Part shown: in pieces, positions 1-8,339 of the stretch
Layout: every line of letters starts with the position of its first letter
Position numbering within the stretch: position 1 is the stretch's first letter
NCBI GenBank assembly: GCA_049296795.1
Contig: JBAQTC010000009.1
Location: forward strand, 62,001-126,000
Source of the DNA: CAXNKH01 sp049296795
Lineage (GTDB): Bacteria; Pseudomonadota; Gammaproteobacteria; Burkholderiales; Burkholderiaceae_C
DNA: 64,000 nucleotides
Direction: 5' to 3'
Notes under the pieces: model-generated
Told to the model about the DNA's origin: nothing
Seen by the model: the letters and a program-made list of their open reading frames with translations, nothing else
Database searches by the model: none
Program-made: the position numbers and the translations under genes

Positions 1-1
1 G

Positions 2-1093
2 CAAGCCCTGGCCGCCATGTTCAAGCTGCAGCCCCAGTTGTCCCGGAACTTCCCGTTCCAGATCCTGGCGGGAACCTCTGCCGGCGCCATCAATGCCGCT
101 TATCTGGCCGGACACGCCGAGCTGGGAATCGATGCGTTCGCCCATCTCGCCAGTTTTTGGACGGGTTTGCGTTCGCGTGATATTTACCGCTTGAACGTTT
201 CACCTCTGGTGGGCATCAGCAAGTTGTTTGCGGCCTGGAGCCTGGTTCGGCAGGCACGCCGTCATGGCGCTATTTTGGACAGCATGCCCCTGGTTGACAC
301 CTTGCACCACTGCATTGCACTGAACGGAATCGAGAGCGCGCTGCAGTCCAACACCATCAAAGCGCTGGCCGTCACTGCCTCGAGCTACACCAGTGGCGTG
401 CACTGGACGTTTTGCCACACCAGCCATGACTCACCGCTGAGCGCTTGGTCGCTGCCGGGACGCCGGGCTGAATTCCAGCCCCTCACGATCGAACACTTGA
501 TGGCCTCGGCGGCCATTCCCTTCCTGTTTCCGGCCACGCCTTTGTGGGTCGATGGTCACCGCGAGTTTTTTGGTGATGGCGCCATGCGCCAAACCTCTCC
601 GCTGGCGCCAGCCATGCAGCTGCGCGCCAACAAACTTCTGGTTGTGGGTGTCGGCCAACCCGGAAATAGCGCATTACCGGGCCATTCCGTGGGTGAAAAC
701 GCCATGCCCCCGAGCTTGGCCAGCATTGCCGGTCATACCATGGACAGCATCTTCCATGACAGCTTGCAAGCCAACGTGGAGCAGGCGCAACGGGTGTCAC
801 AAACCCTCAACCTCATGTCGCGTCACGAGGCTTCACCCTTGCCCCACCGCAAAGTGGACGTTCTGGCCATCCAACCCAGTCAGTCGCTCGACATCCTGGC
901 CCTTGCCCATGTTCGCGAATTGCCCAGGATCACCCGCAGCGCCTTGAACAGCCTGGGTTTGCTGCGCGGTTCTGGCGCCCTGGCCAGTTACTTGTTATTT
1001 GAGCCTGGCTTCATTCAAGCCCTGATTGCTTTGGGCGAACACGATGCCTATGCACGAAAAGAAGAGCTACTGACTTTTTTTGAGGGGTCTTAA
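2..1093 (+). CDS. Patatin-like phospholipase, 5'-truncated by the window edge
   Basis: The frame is open from base 2 and the true start lies upstream of the window. Counting from the first visible Met (base 17), the nucleophile-elbow motif GTSAG is at residues 19-23 and the second half of the Ser-Asp dyad is in the motif GDGAM at about residues 186-190. This is the arrangement of patatin-like lipid acyl hydrolases. The glycine-rich oxyanion segment that normally precedes GTSAG by some 25 residues must lie off the edge. No signal peptide can be judged. It ends with TAA 84 bases before corA on the same strand. The substrate is unknown; family members cleave membrane phospholipids or regulate lipid turnover. 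The family assignment is firm and the specific role is not. Confidence 0.88.
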   Translation, partial: QALAAMFKLQPQLSRNFPFQILAGTSAGAINAAYLAGHAELGIDAFAHLASFWTGLRSRDIYRLNVSPLVGISKLFAAWSLVRQARRHGAILDSMPLVDTLHHCIALNGIESALQSNTIKALAVTASSYTSGVHWTFCHTSHDSPLSAWSLPGRRAEFQPLTIEHLMASAAIPFLFPATPLWVDGHREFFGDGAMRQTSPLAPAMQLRANKLLVVGVGQPGNSALPGHSVGENAMPPSLASIAGHTMDSIFHDSLQANVEQAQRVSQTLNLMSRHEASPLPHRKVDVLAIQPSQSLDILALAHVRELPRITRSALNSLGLLRGSGALASYLLFEPGFIQALIALGEHDAYARKEELLTFFEGS

Positions 1094-1177
1094 TGGCCTG
1101 CTGATGCGATAATCTGGCACCCATGTAAACCCACCAGACCCTCGCGCCCTATCGGAATCTGAACCTGCAAATCAGCC

Positions 1178-2164
1178 ATGCTCAATATTTTCACGTTGGT
1201 CAATGGTCGGCTCTTCCAGGAAGAGATCGAGTCGCTGGAGGAATTGTCCAAATTTCAACCGATCTGGGTTGATCTGGTGTCGCCCACGCTCGAAGAAAAG
1301 CGCTGGGTCAAGCAGTATTACGAACTGTCGATCCCCGAAGATGCGATGGACGAAGACATTGAAGAGTCGGCCCGTTTTTACGAAGAAGACAACGGCGATC
1401 TGCATATCCGAAGCGACTTTTTAATCGCCGACGAGGAAGAGCCGCGCACCGTTCGGGTAGCTTTTATTCTGAACCTGGTGAACGACGAGCTCAAGAGCAA
1501 GGGCATTCTGTTCTCGATTCACGATGAGGACAGCCCGGTCTTTCGTCTGCTGCGCATGCGAGCCCGGCGCGCACCAGGTTTGATTGAGGATGCCAGGGAA
1601 GTTCTGCTCAAGCTGTTTGATGCCGATGCCGAATATTCTGCCGACACGCTCGAAGGCATTTACGACCATTTGGAAAAAGTCAGCACCAAGGTGCTATCCG
1701 GTGACATAACGGATGCCCTGGCCAGTGAAGTGCTGGGTGAGATTGCGCTGCAGGAAGACTTGAACGGGCGAATCCGGCGCAACGTGATGGACACCCGCCG
1801 CGCTGTGAGCTTCATGATGCGCAGCAAAATGCTCAATGCCGAACAATTCGAAGAAGCCCGTCAGATCCTGCGCGATATAGAGTCGCTCGACGCCCACACC
1901 GCATTCCTGTTCGACAAAATTAACTTCTTGATGGACGCCACGGTCGGTTTCATCAATATCAACCAAAACAAGATCATCAAGATTTTTTCAGTTGCCAGCG
2001 TAGCCTTGCTGCCGCCCACCTTGATTGCCAGTCTCTACGGCATGAATTTTCAGTACATGCCCGAGCTGGCACAGCCCTGGGGCTACCCCTATGCCTTGTT
2101 GTTGATGCTGGCCAGTGCTTTGGTTCCCATGTGGTACTTCAGAAAACGCGGCTGGCTCAAATAA
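1178..2164 (+). CDS. corA: CorA-family magnesium/cobalt transporter
   Basis: The 328-residue protein has a long, acidic, largely helical cytoplasmic N-terminal domain. Two C-terminal membrane segments follow. The signature YGMN closes the first at residues 287-290, and the periplasmic loop FQYMPEL comes next. The positively charged C-terminus (YFRKRGWLK) is typical of CorA, a homopentameric channel that takes up Mg2+ and can carry Co2+ or Ni2+. The length matches the family. The gene stands alone on the plus strand between the lipase and the convergent mtn. I saw no Mg2+-sensing leader in the 84-base upstream gap, which is too short for the known ykoK or mgtA leaders. Confidence 0.95.
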   Translation: MLNIFTLVNGRLFQEEIESLEELSKFQPIWVDLVSPTLEEKRWVKQYYELSIPEDAMDEDIEESARFYEEDNGDLHIRSDFLIADEEEPRTVRVAFILNLVNDELKSKGILFSIHDEDSPVFRLLRMRARRAPGLIEDAREVLLKLFDADAEYSADTLEGIYDHLEKVSTKVLSGDITDALASEVLGEIALQEDLNGRIRRNVMDTRRAVSFMMRSKMLNAEQFEEARQILRDIESLDAHTAFLFDKINFLMDATVGFININQNKIIKIFSVASVALLPPTLIASLYGMNFQYMPELAQPWGYPYALLLMLASALVPMWYFRKRGWLK

Positions 2165-2200
2165 GACTGGCCATTCTCGGCCCACGTCGGCCCAATTAGC

Positions 2201-2959
2201 TCAGATCACCAGATCACGAAAGAAATGATCGAGGACAGAGGCGCTGTAGTGACTGGCAACGCTGCGTAAGAAGCGCGGGAAATCCAGATGTGCTGCATCG
2301 TCGGCTTGGTCTGAGATGGTACGCAACACAGCCAACGGCACGCCAAAATCTCGACATACCTGAGCGAACGCCGCGCCCTCCATTTCCACCGCGAGTGCAT
2401 CGGGCAGCGCCTGGCGCAAGGCCTGGCATTCAGCACGGGTTGAGATAAATCGATCGCCACTGATCAACAGCCCCTGGTGCAGGCTGGGTGTGTGCAGACC
2501 AAATTCCTGCCGCACGGAAGGCTCGAGCAAATGCGGCAAATCTGCCAACGTGGCCTGCGCAGCACGCCACAGAGTGGCCGACAGCGCCGGGTCGGCCGGC
2601 AAGCGGCTCAAGCCCGTGCCCGGCACCTCATAGCGCGGAAACAGCGGCGCAGCGTCCATGTCATGCTGCAGCAGCTCTTGCGCCAGCACCAAATCGCCAA
2701 CACGAACACCAGGAGCCAGCGCACCAGCAACACCGGTGAACAGAATATGGTCAACTTTGAAGTGTTCGATTAACAAGGTCGCTGTCGTGGCAGCAGCAAC
2801 CTTGCCTATACCCGAGAGCGTGGCCACCACCTCATAGCCATGCCAATGGCCGCGCCAGAACTCGCGGCCAGCGATCTCGCTTTTGTGCTCATCGGGCATG
2901 CGCTCCAACACCGCCGCCAACTCGTCATGCAGCGCGCTGACTATGGCGGTGCAGGTCAT
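2201..2959 (-). CDS. mtnN: 5'-methylthioadenosine/S-adenosylhomocysteine nucleosidase
   Basis: The protein is 252 residues, of the PNP/UDP phosphorylase fold. It hydrolyses the N-glycosidic bond of methylthioadenosine and S-adenosylhomocysteine to adenine plus the ribose product, serving SAM salvage and removal of methyltransferase inhibitors. Expected active-site residues are visible: Glu13, the ribose-binding MEG motif with Glu194, and Asp217 in RTISDQAD. The glycine-rich stretches SGIGKVAAA and FTGVAGALA match the family. Its ATG overlaps the stop codon of fadD as ATGA, so the two genes are probably translationally coupled. The link with fatty-acid activation is not obvious and may be only positional. 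Confidence 0.9.
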   Translation of the reverse strand: MTCTAIVSALHDELAAVLERMPDEHKSEIAGREFWRGHWHGYEVVATLSGIGKVAAATTATLLIEHFKVDHILFTGVAGALAPGVRVGDLVLAQELLQHDMDAAPLFPRYEVPGTGLSRLPADPALSATLWRAAQATLADLPHLLEPSVRQEFGLHTPSLHQGLLISGDRFISTRAECQALRQALPDALAVEMEGAAFAQVCRDFGVPLAVLRTISDQADDAAHLDFPRFLRSVASHYSASVLDHFFRDLVI

Positions 2960-4629
2960 TGCGCGTCGCGCAACTCTCGACGCAAAATTTTCCCGACCGG
3001 GGTTTTGGGCAACTCGGAACGGAACTCGATCAACTTGGGTTGCTTGTAACCCGTGAGATTGGTCCGGCAGTGAGCGCGCACTTGTTCGTCAGTGAGTGCT
3101 GGATCTTTCTTGACGATCACCAGCTTGACGCCTTCGCCGCGCTCGGCATCGGGCACTCCGACGCAGGCGCACTCCATGACACCACTCAGCCCAGCGACCA
3201 CTTCTTCGATTTCAGTCGGGTAGACGTTGAAGCCGCCCACCAGAATCATGTCTTTTTTGCGATCAACAATTTTGATATAGCCCGTCTCATCCATCACGCC
3301 GATGTCGCCAGTCCTGAAATAACCATCGCTGGTCATGACTTTGGCCGTCTCTTCGGGACGCTGCCAATAGCCCGCCATCACCTGCGGACCTTTGATCGAA
3401 ATCTCGCCGGTTTCTCCTTTGGCCACCTCTTGCCCCGCATCATCAAGGCATTTGACCCAGGTGCTCGATACCGGCACGCCAATGGTTCCGGTGTAATTCA
3501 GGTTGGTCACGGGATTGGAAGTTGCCAATGGGCTGGTTTCTGACAAACCATAGGCCTCGGTAATGGGGTTACCGGTTTTCTCCAGCCACAGTTTGGCCAC
3601 CGGTCCCTGCACCGCCATGCCGCCTCCAATCGAAATCTTTAAGTTCTTCCAGTTGACCGAGTTGAAGTCGGGATGGTTGGCCAGGGCATTAAACAGCGTG
3701 TTGACAGCTGGGAAACAATGAAAAACATGCTTGGACAACTCCTTCAGAACAGCCGGCAAGTCCCGCGGGTTGGGAATCAGAATCGTTTTGCCGCCGAGAC
3801 GCATGAACAACATGCTGACGGTGAAAGCGAAGATGTGGTACATCGGCAAAGCGCATACGGCCGTCGGCTGAACCCCAGCGTCAATGGTCTTGAGCGTCGG
3901 CATGAGCCAGGCTTCGGACTGCAACACATTGTTGACCAGGTTGCGGTGCAGCAAAACAGCCCCTTTGGACACCCCGGTGGTGCCGCCGGTGTACTGCAAC
4001 ACTGCCACGTCATCAAGTTTCACTTCAACTGGCTTGAATGCACCGCGCTCAGCTTGAGCCAGGGCCGCATTGAAACGCACCGCAGTCGGCAGGTTGAAGG
4101 CCGGCACCAGCTTCTTGACCCGGCGCACCACCAGATTCACGATCGCCCCTTTGAGCAAGCCCAGTCGGTCGCCCATGGAACACAGGACGATGTGCTTGAT
4201 CGGTGTGGCACTCAAGCATTTTTCCAAGGTGACCGCAAAATTCTCAAGAATCACAATGGCTGTTGCGCCGGAATCCTTGAGCTGATGCTGCAGTTCACGC
4301 GGGGTGTAGAGCGGGTTGACGTTGACCACCACAAATCCTGCTTGCAAAATTGCCGCCACGGCCACCGGGTACTGGGGCACATTGGGCATCATGAGGGCGA
4401 CCCGGTCACCTTTTTGCAAGCCCAGACCTTGCAAGTAGGTCGCAAAAGCCTGGCTCAGCCGGCCCAACTCGGCAAAGCTCAGGTCTTTACCCAAAAAGCT
4501 GAAGGCGCTGCGATCTGCGTATTTCTGGAAACACTCCTGCAGTAAAGCAACGAGTGAGGGGTAGGCCATGCCGTCCAAGTCTGCCGGCACACCCTCTGGG
4601 TAATGTTTGAGCCAAATGCGATCAGTCAT
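2956..4629 (-). CDS. fadD: Long-chain fatty-acid--CoA ligase (acyl-CoA synthetase)
   Basis: The protein is 557 residues, a full-length ANL-superfamily enzyme. It activates fatty acids with ATP to an acyl-adenylate and then transfers the acyl group to CoA. The P-loop motif YTGGTTGVSKG is at residues 213-223, the A5 motif YGLSETSP at 360-367, and the hinge and adenylate-binding motif FRTGD near 438-442 is followed by DRKKDMI. The catalytic Lys is in PVGKILRREL near the C-terminus. It has no signal peptide and should be cytoplasmic or membrane-associated. It is the first gene of a two-gene operon with mtnN (4-base overlap). The class (medium- or long-chain) is inferred from overall similarity to FadD. 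Confidence 0.92.
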   Translation of the reverse strand: MTDRIWLKHYPEGVPADLDGMAYPSLVALLQECFQKYADRSAFSFLGKDLSFAELGRLSQAFATYLQGLGLQKGDRVALMMPNVPQYPVAVAAILQAGFVVVNVNPLYTPRELQHQLKDSGATAIVILENFAVTLEKCLSATPIKHIVLCSMGDRLGLLKGAIVNLVVRRVKKLVPAFNLPTAVRFNAALAQAERGAFKPVEVKLDDVAVLQYTGGTTGVSKGAVLLHRNLVNNVLQSEAWLMPTLKTIDAGVQPTAVCALPMYHIFAFTVSMLFMRLGGKTILIPNPRDLPAVLKELSKHVFHCFPAVNTLFNALANHPDFNSVNWKNLKISIGGGMAVQGPVAKLWLEKTGNPITEAYGLSETSPLATSNPVTNLNYTGTIGVPVSSTWVKCLDDAGQEVAKGETGEISIKGPQVMAGYWQRPEETAKVMTSDGYFRTGDIGVMDETGYIKIVDRKKDMILVGGFNVYPTEIEEVVAGLSGVMECACVGVPDAERGEGVKLVIVKKDPALTDEQVRAHCRTNLTGYKQPKLIEFRSELPKTPVGKILRRELRDAQ

Positions 4630-4719
4630 GTCATCCCCTTATAGATTGAGGATTGAGCATATCTGAACTTTTGCGAACAAAGCAATAGGATTTGCCCTAC
4701 CCGGCCAAGCCGATGGCGA

Positions 4720-6144
4720 TCACTCGATCGCTTTGCCCATATCTTCAATCACTTTTTTGGCATCGCCAAAAACCATCATGGTTTTGTCCATATAGAACAG
4801 CTCGTTGTCCAAGCCTGCATAACCCGCAGCCATGGAACGCTTGTTCACGATCACGGTTTTGGCCTTGTAGGCTTCCAGAATCGGCATGCCGTAAATGGGT
4901 GTGCCTTTTTGCAGCGCAGCCGGATTGACCACATCGTTGGCGCCCAGAATGATCGCCACGTCGGCCTGTGCGAATTCGCCGTTGATGTCTTCCATCTCGA
5001 ACACCTGGTCATACGGCACTTCGGCTTCGGCCAACAACACGTTCATGTGCCCCGGCATGCGCCCGGCCACCGGATGGATCGCGTATTTAACCTTGACGCC
5101 TTTGTGCGTGAGCTTTTCGGCCAGCTCGTTGACCGCGTGCTGCGCCCGCGCCACCGCCAGGCCGTAACCCGGAACAATGATCACGGTCTCGGCGTTGCTC
5201 AGCATATAAGCCGCATCGTCCGGGCTACCGCTTTTGACGGGACGGGCCTCGGACTTGGCTCCAACTGCACTCATTGCTTCACCGCCGAAGCCGCCCAAAA
5301 TCACATTAAAGAAGGAGCGGTTCATGGCTTTGCACATGATGTAACTCAGAATCGCGCCCGAGCTGCCCACCAGTGAACCGGCAATAATCAGCATGCTGTT
5401 ATTGAGCGAAAAACCGATCCCGGCAGCGGCCCAGCCTGAGTAACTGTTGAGCATGGACACCACCACCGGCATGTCGGCGCCGCCAATCGGGATGATGATC
5501 AAAACACCCATGATGAAGGACAGCGCCAGCATGGCGAAAAATGCCGCCCCATTGCCGGTGAAGGTGTAGAGCAGGCCCAGGCCCAGCGTTATCAAGCCCA
5601 GCACCAAGTTCAACTTATGCTGGCCCGTGAATTGCACTGGTGCACCTTGAAACAGGCGAAATTTGTAAGTCCCGCTGAGTTTGCCGAATGCAATCACTGA
5701 ACCACTGAAAGTAATGGCACCAATCGCCGCACCCAAGAACAACTCAAGCCGGTTACCGACCGGGATAGCCTCGCCTTTGGCGACCATCCCAAAAGCCCAA
5801 GGCTCGACTACAGCAGCCACGGCAATGAACACCGCGGCCAGACCAATCATGCTGTGAAAAAAAGCCACCAACTCGGGCATCTTGGTCATTTCGACCGTCT
5901 TGGCCCGGTAAGCGCCATAGCCGCCACCGGCCAAAAGTCCCAACAACACCCAGCCCATGCCTTCGGCCTTGCCGCCGGAGATTTCCACGATCAGCGCCGC
6001 CGTCGTCAGCATCGCGATGGCCATGCCCGCCATACCGAACAGATTGCCCCGGATCGAAGTCGTGGGGTGCGACAGTCCTTTGAGTGCCTGAATGAAGCAA
6101 ACGCTGGCAATCAGATAAAGCAGCGTGACGATGTTCATGCTCAT
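4720..6144 (-). CDS. pntB: NAD(P) transhydrogenase subunit beta
   Basis: The 474-residue protein has about nine hydrophobic segments in its first 300 residues (proton-translocating domain II). A C-terminal NADP(H)-binding Rossmann domain (domain III) follows, with the segments VPGYGLAVARAQHAV and ILGANDVVNPAA. With PntAA and PntAb it forms the membrane enzyme that couples proton flow to hydride transfer from NADH to NADP+, a main NADPH source. The first ATG overlaps the pntAb stop as ATGA, so coupling is likely; a second in-frame ATG lies two codons later. The three-gene split of the transhydrogenase is common in proteobacteria outside the enterics. Confidence 0.96.
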   Translation of the reverse strand: MSMNIVTLLYLIASVCFIQALKGLSHPTTSIRGNLFGMAGMAIAMLTTAALIVEISGGKAEGMGWVLLGLLAGGGYGAYRAKTVEMTKMPELVAFFHSMIGLAAVFIAVAAVVEPWAFGMVAKGEAIPVGNRLELFLGAAIGAITFSGSVIAFGKLSGTYKFRLFQGAPVQFTGQHKLNLVLGLITLGLGLLYTFTGNGAAFFAMLALSFIMGVLIIIPIGGADMPVVVSMLNSYSGWAAAGIGFSLNNSMLIIAGSLVGSSGAILSYIMCKAMNRSFFNVILGGFGGEAMSAVGAKSEARPVKSGSPDDAAYMLSNAETVIIVPGYGLAVARAQHAVNELAEKLTHKGVKVKYAIHPVAGRMPGHMNVLLAEAEVPYDQVFEMEDINGEFAQADVAIILGANDVVNPAALQKGTPIYGMPILEAYKAKTVIVNKRSMAAGYAGLDNELFYMDKTMMVFGDAKKVIEDMGKAIE

Positions 6145-6515
6145 GATGACACCCCTGGTTTTTTGCCTACGGCCGCTTCGCTTAACTTGCCATGCGGCAA
6201 GTTAGCCTTCGCCGAAACGCCTGACGGCGTTTTCTTTTTGAACATTTCCAGCATTCGGCGCGTTACCAAGAAACCGCCAAAAATATTGACTGCTGCCAGC
6301 GCAACGGCCAGCACGCCCATGGTCTTGCCCAGCGTGGTTTCGGTCAAAGCAGCCGCCAGCATCGCGCCGACGATCACAATGGCTGAAATTGCATTGGTCA
6401 CCGCCATCAAAGGCGTGTGCAAAGCCGGCGTCACCGTCCAAACCACGTGGTAACCCACATAAATGGCCAGGATAAAAATAATCAGATTGGTCAGAGTGGG
6501 GGAAACAAGTTCCAT
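6141..6515 (-). CDS. pntAB: NAD(P) transhydrogenase subunit alpha part 2 (membrane piece)
   Basis: The 124-residue protein has three to four membrane segments, starting at LTNLIIFILAIYVGYHVVW, and corresponds to the membrane-embedded C-terminal part of PntA. The conserved portion ends near residue 92 (RRMLEMFKKK). About thirty polar residues follow that the family does not normally need. This tail is encoded by DNA containing two neighbouring inverted repeats, listed separately, and looks like an in-frame insertion. The gene lies between pntAA (upstream, separated by a duplicated repeat) and pntB (ATGA overlap). Confidence 0.92.
   Translation of the reverse strand: MELVSPTLTNLIIFILAIYVGYHVVWTVTPALHTPLMAVTNAISAIVIVGAMLAAALTETTLGKTMGVLAVALAAVNIFGGFLVTRRMLEMFKKKTPSGVSAKANLPHGKLSEAAVGKKPGVSS
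6183..6232 (-). repeat. Two adjacent inverted repeats inside the 3' end of pntAb
   Basis: The first has 9-bp perfect arms (TAACTTGCC / GGCAAGTTA, 6183-6191 and 6196-6204) around a 4-base loop. The second has 7-bp arms (AAACGCC / GGCGTTT, 6215-6221 and 6226-6232), also around a 4-base loop. Both lie within the coding frame of pntAb and produce its unusual C-terminal tail. No T-run follows inside the operon, so they are unlikely to be an intrinsic terminator. Confidence 0.75.
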
Positions 6516-6530
6516 ATTTTTTCCTTTTTA

Positions 6531-6650
6531 GTCAGTTGAGGACAGAGCAAATTTGCTTTGCAAATCTTGGTCTGCCCCCAAATTCATCGGTTTAGTTGAG
6601 GACAGAGCAAATTTGCTTGGCAAATCTTGGTCTGTCCCGCAAATTCATTG
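6531..6650. repeat. Tandem 60-bp duplication between pntAA and pntAb (R1 repeat family)
   Basis: The core GTTGAGGACAGAGCAAATTT recurs exactly 60 bases later, and the two units are nearly identical. The second unit runs into the last codons and stop of pntAA, so the 3' end of that gene was duplicated with it. In each unit GGACAGA pairs with TCTGTCC (TCTGCCC in unit one), and an inner ATTTGC pairs with GCAAAT, giving a hairpin. Related single copies occur at 10263-10328 and 11192-11248. Confidence 0.8.
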
Positions 6651-7775
6651 TTTGCGCTTGACTTCGCCTTGGTGCGCCATCAAGCACGCGGCCACGATGT
6701 CATCTTCCATATCAATATTCAAACCACCCTCTTTGGTGAGAATGAGCTTGAGGAAGTCCAGCACATTGCGGGCATAGAGCGAGGACGAATCCGCCGCCAC
6801 CAGTGCCGGCAAATTGGTCTCGCCGACCAGCGTCACACCGTGTTTGATCACGGTCTTGTCAGCTTCCGACAGCGGGCAGTTGCCCCCGCCATCAGGACCT
6901 TTGCCGGCGGCGATGTCAACAATCACCGAACCCGGCTTCATCGATTTCACCATTTCTTCGGTGATCAGCGTTGGCGCCGGGCGTCCCGGAATCAGCGCGG
7001 TTGAAATCACCACGTCAGCCAACGCGACTCGCTTGGCGACTTCCAATTTTTGTCGCTCGAGCCAGCTCGGCGGCATGGGTTTGGCGTAGCCACCCACACC
7101 GACTGCCGCTTCTTTTTCTTCATCGGTTTCGTAAGCCACATCGATGAACTTGGCACCCAAGGATTCGACCTGCTCCTTGACACTGGGTCGAACATCGGAG
7201 GCCTCGATCACCGCCCCCAGGCGTTTGGACGTTGCAATCGCCTGCAAACCAGCAACACCCACGCCCAAAATCACGACCCGCGCAGCCTTGACCGTACCAG
7301 CCGCGGTCATCAGCATCGGGAAAAATCGCTGGTACTTGTCAGCCGCCATCATCACGGCTTTGTAGCCTGCAATATTGGCTTGACTCGAGAGCACATCCAT
7401 GCTCTGGGCCCGTGTGGTGCGCGGCGCCGCTTCCAGGGCAAAACCGGTGAGCTGGGCACTGGCCAATCGTTCTAAGCCGGGGCCATCAAAGGGATTGAGC
7501 ATGCCAACCACGGCCGTTCCCGGCTGCATCAGCGCAGTTTCGGTCACTTGCGGCGCCCGAACCTTGAGCACCAGTCCACAAGCAAAAGCGCCCGCGGCAT
7601 CCGTGATTTCGGCGCCGGCCGCTTGGTAAGCCGCATCGGTCACGCTGGCCGCCACACCTGCACCCGACTGGATGCGCAATGTATGGCCCTGGGCTATGAG
7701 TTTTTTGGCCGTTTCGGGGGTTACGGCAACACGAGTTTCACCCGCCAGAGTTTCAGCAGGTACACCTATCAACAT
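6645..7775 (-). CDS. pntAA: NAD(P) transhydrogenase subunit alpha part 1 (NAD-binding)
   Basis: The 376-residue soluble subunit has the two Rossmann domains of PntA domain I. It starts with MLIGVPAETLAGETRVAVTP, typical of the alanine dehydrogenase/PntA family, and carries the NAD-binding glycine motif in VILGVGVAGLQAIATS near residues 168-183. It binds NADH and hands the hydride to PntB domain III. It is the first gene of the pntAA-pntAb-pntB unit and is separated from pntAb by the duplicated R1 repeat (about 130 bases), which could lower or uncouple downstream expression. Confidence 0.96.
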   Translation of the reverse strand: MLIGVPAETLAGETRVAVTPETAKKLIAQGHTLRIQSGAGVAASVTDAAYQAAGAEITDAAGAFACGLVLKVRAPQVTETALMQPGTAVVGMLNPFDGPGLERLASAQLTGFALEAAPRTTRAQSMDVLSSQANIAGYKAVMMAADKYQRFFPMLMTAAGTVKAARVVILGVGVAGLQAIATSKRLGAVIEASDVRPSVKEQVESLGAKFIDVAYETDEEKEAAVGVGGYAKPMPPSWLERQKLEVAKRVALADVVISTALIPGRPAPTLITEEMVKSMKPGSVIVDIAAGKGPDGGGNCPLSEADKTVIKHGVTLVGETNLPALVAADSSSLYARNVLDFLKLILTKEGGLNIDMEDDIVAACLMAHQGEVKRKQ

Positions 7776-7854
7776 GAAAAGACTCCTGAGATTGCTTAGA
7801 TAAATCTAGGGCGATAGCTTAACTGAGTTTGACTTTCGTCCCGCATAATCAGCC

Positions 7855-8334
7855 ATGGACAACCGATGGAAACCCAGCGTCACCGTTGCCGCGATCATTG
7901 AAAAAGACGGAAAATTTTTGTTGGTCGAGGAGCACACGCCCACAGGTCTGGGTCTGAATAACCCGGCCGGTCACCTCGAACCCGGCGAATCACCCGCCCA
8001 AGGCTGCGAGCGCGAAGCACTGGAAGAAACAAGTCATATTTTCAAGCCCAGCGCTCTGGTCGGCGTCTACTTGTCGCGCTTTGAACGAGCCGGCAGCGGC
8101 GAAGAAATAAGCTACTTACGCTTTGCATTTTGTGGCCAGCTCGGTGCATTCGACCCGCACCGCGCCCTGGACACCGGGATTGTGCGCACCCTGTGGCTCA
8201 GCCCCGACGAAATTCGCGCTTCTGTCTCGCGCCACCGCAGCCCCCTGGTGCTGCGTTGCATGGAAGACTACCTCAGCGGCAAGCGTTATCCGCTGGAACT
8301 GGTCAGCACCGATACCCGCATCCACCGACTCTGA
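7855..8334 (+). CDS. Nudix hydrolase (NudJ-like)
   Basis: The protein is 159 residues and carries one Nudix box. G39, E45, R53, E54, E57 and E58 occupy the expected positions, but the glycine of the final EExG element is replaced by Ser60 (EETSHI). The metal-binding glutamates are intact, so hydrolysis of a nucleoside diphosphate derivative or thiamin pyrophosphate, as by NudJ/YmfB, remains plausible. The gene is divergent from pntAA with 79 bases between the starts. In E. coli the homologue sits beside mnmA; here mnmA is 18 kb away. Confidence 0.85.
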   Translation: MDNRWKPSVTVAAIIEKDGKFLLVEEHTPTGLGLNNPAGHLEPGESPAQGCEREALEETSHIFKPSALVGVYLSRFERAGSGEEISYLRFAFCGQLGAFDPHRALDTGIVRTLWLSPDEIRASVSRHRSPLVLRCMEDYLSGKRYPLELVSTDTRIHRL

Positions 8335-8339
8335 GCGGT

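Noticed and set aside
1094..1177. Magnesium riboswitch before corA
   Set aside because: The gap is 84 bases and shows none of the conserved helices I could recognise; too short for known Mg2+ leaders.
6183..6232. Intrinsic terminator after pntAb
   Set aside because: The hairpins lie within the coding sequence, no U-run follows and pntB is coupled immediately downstream.
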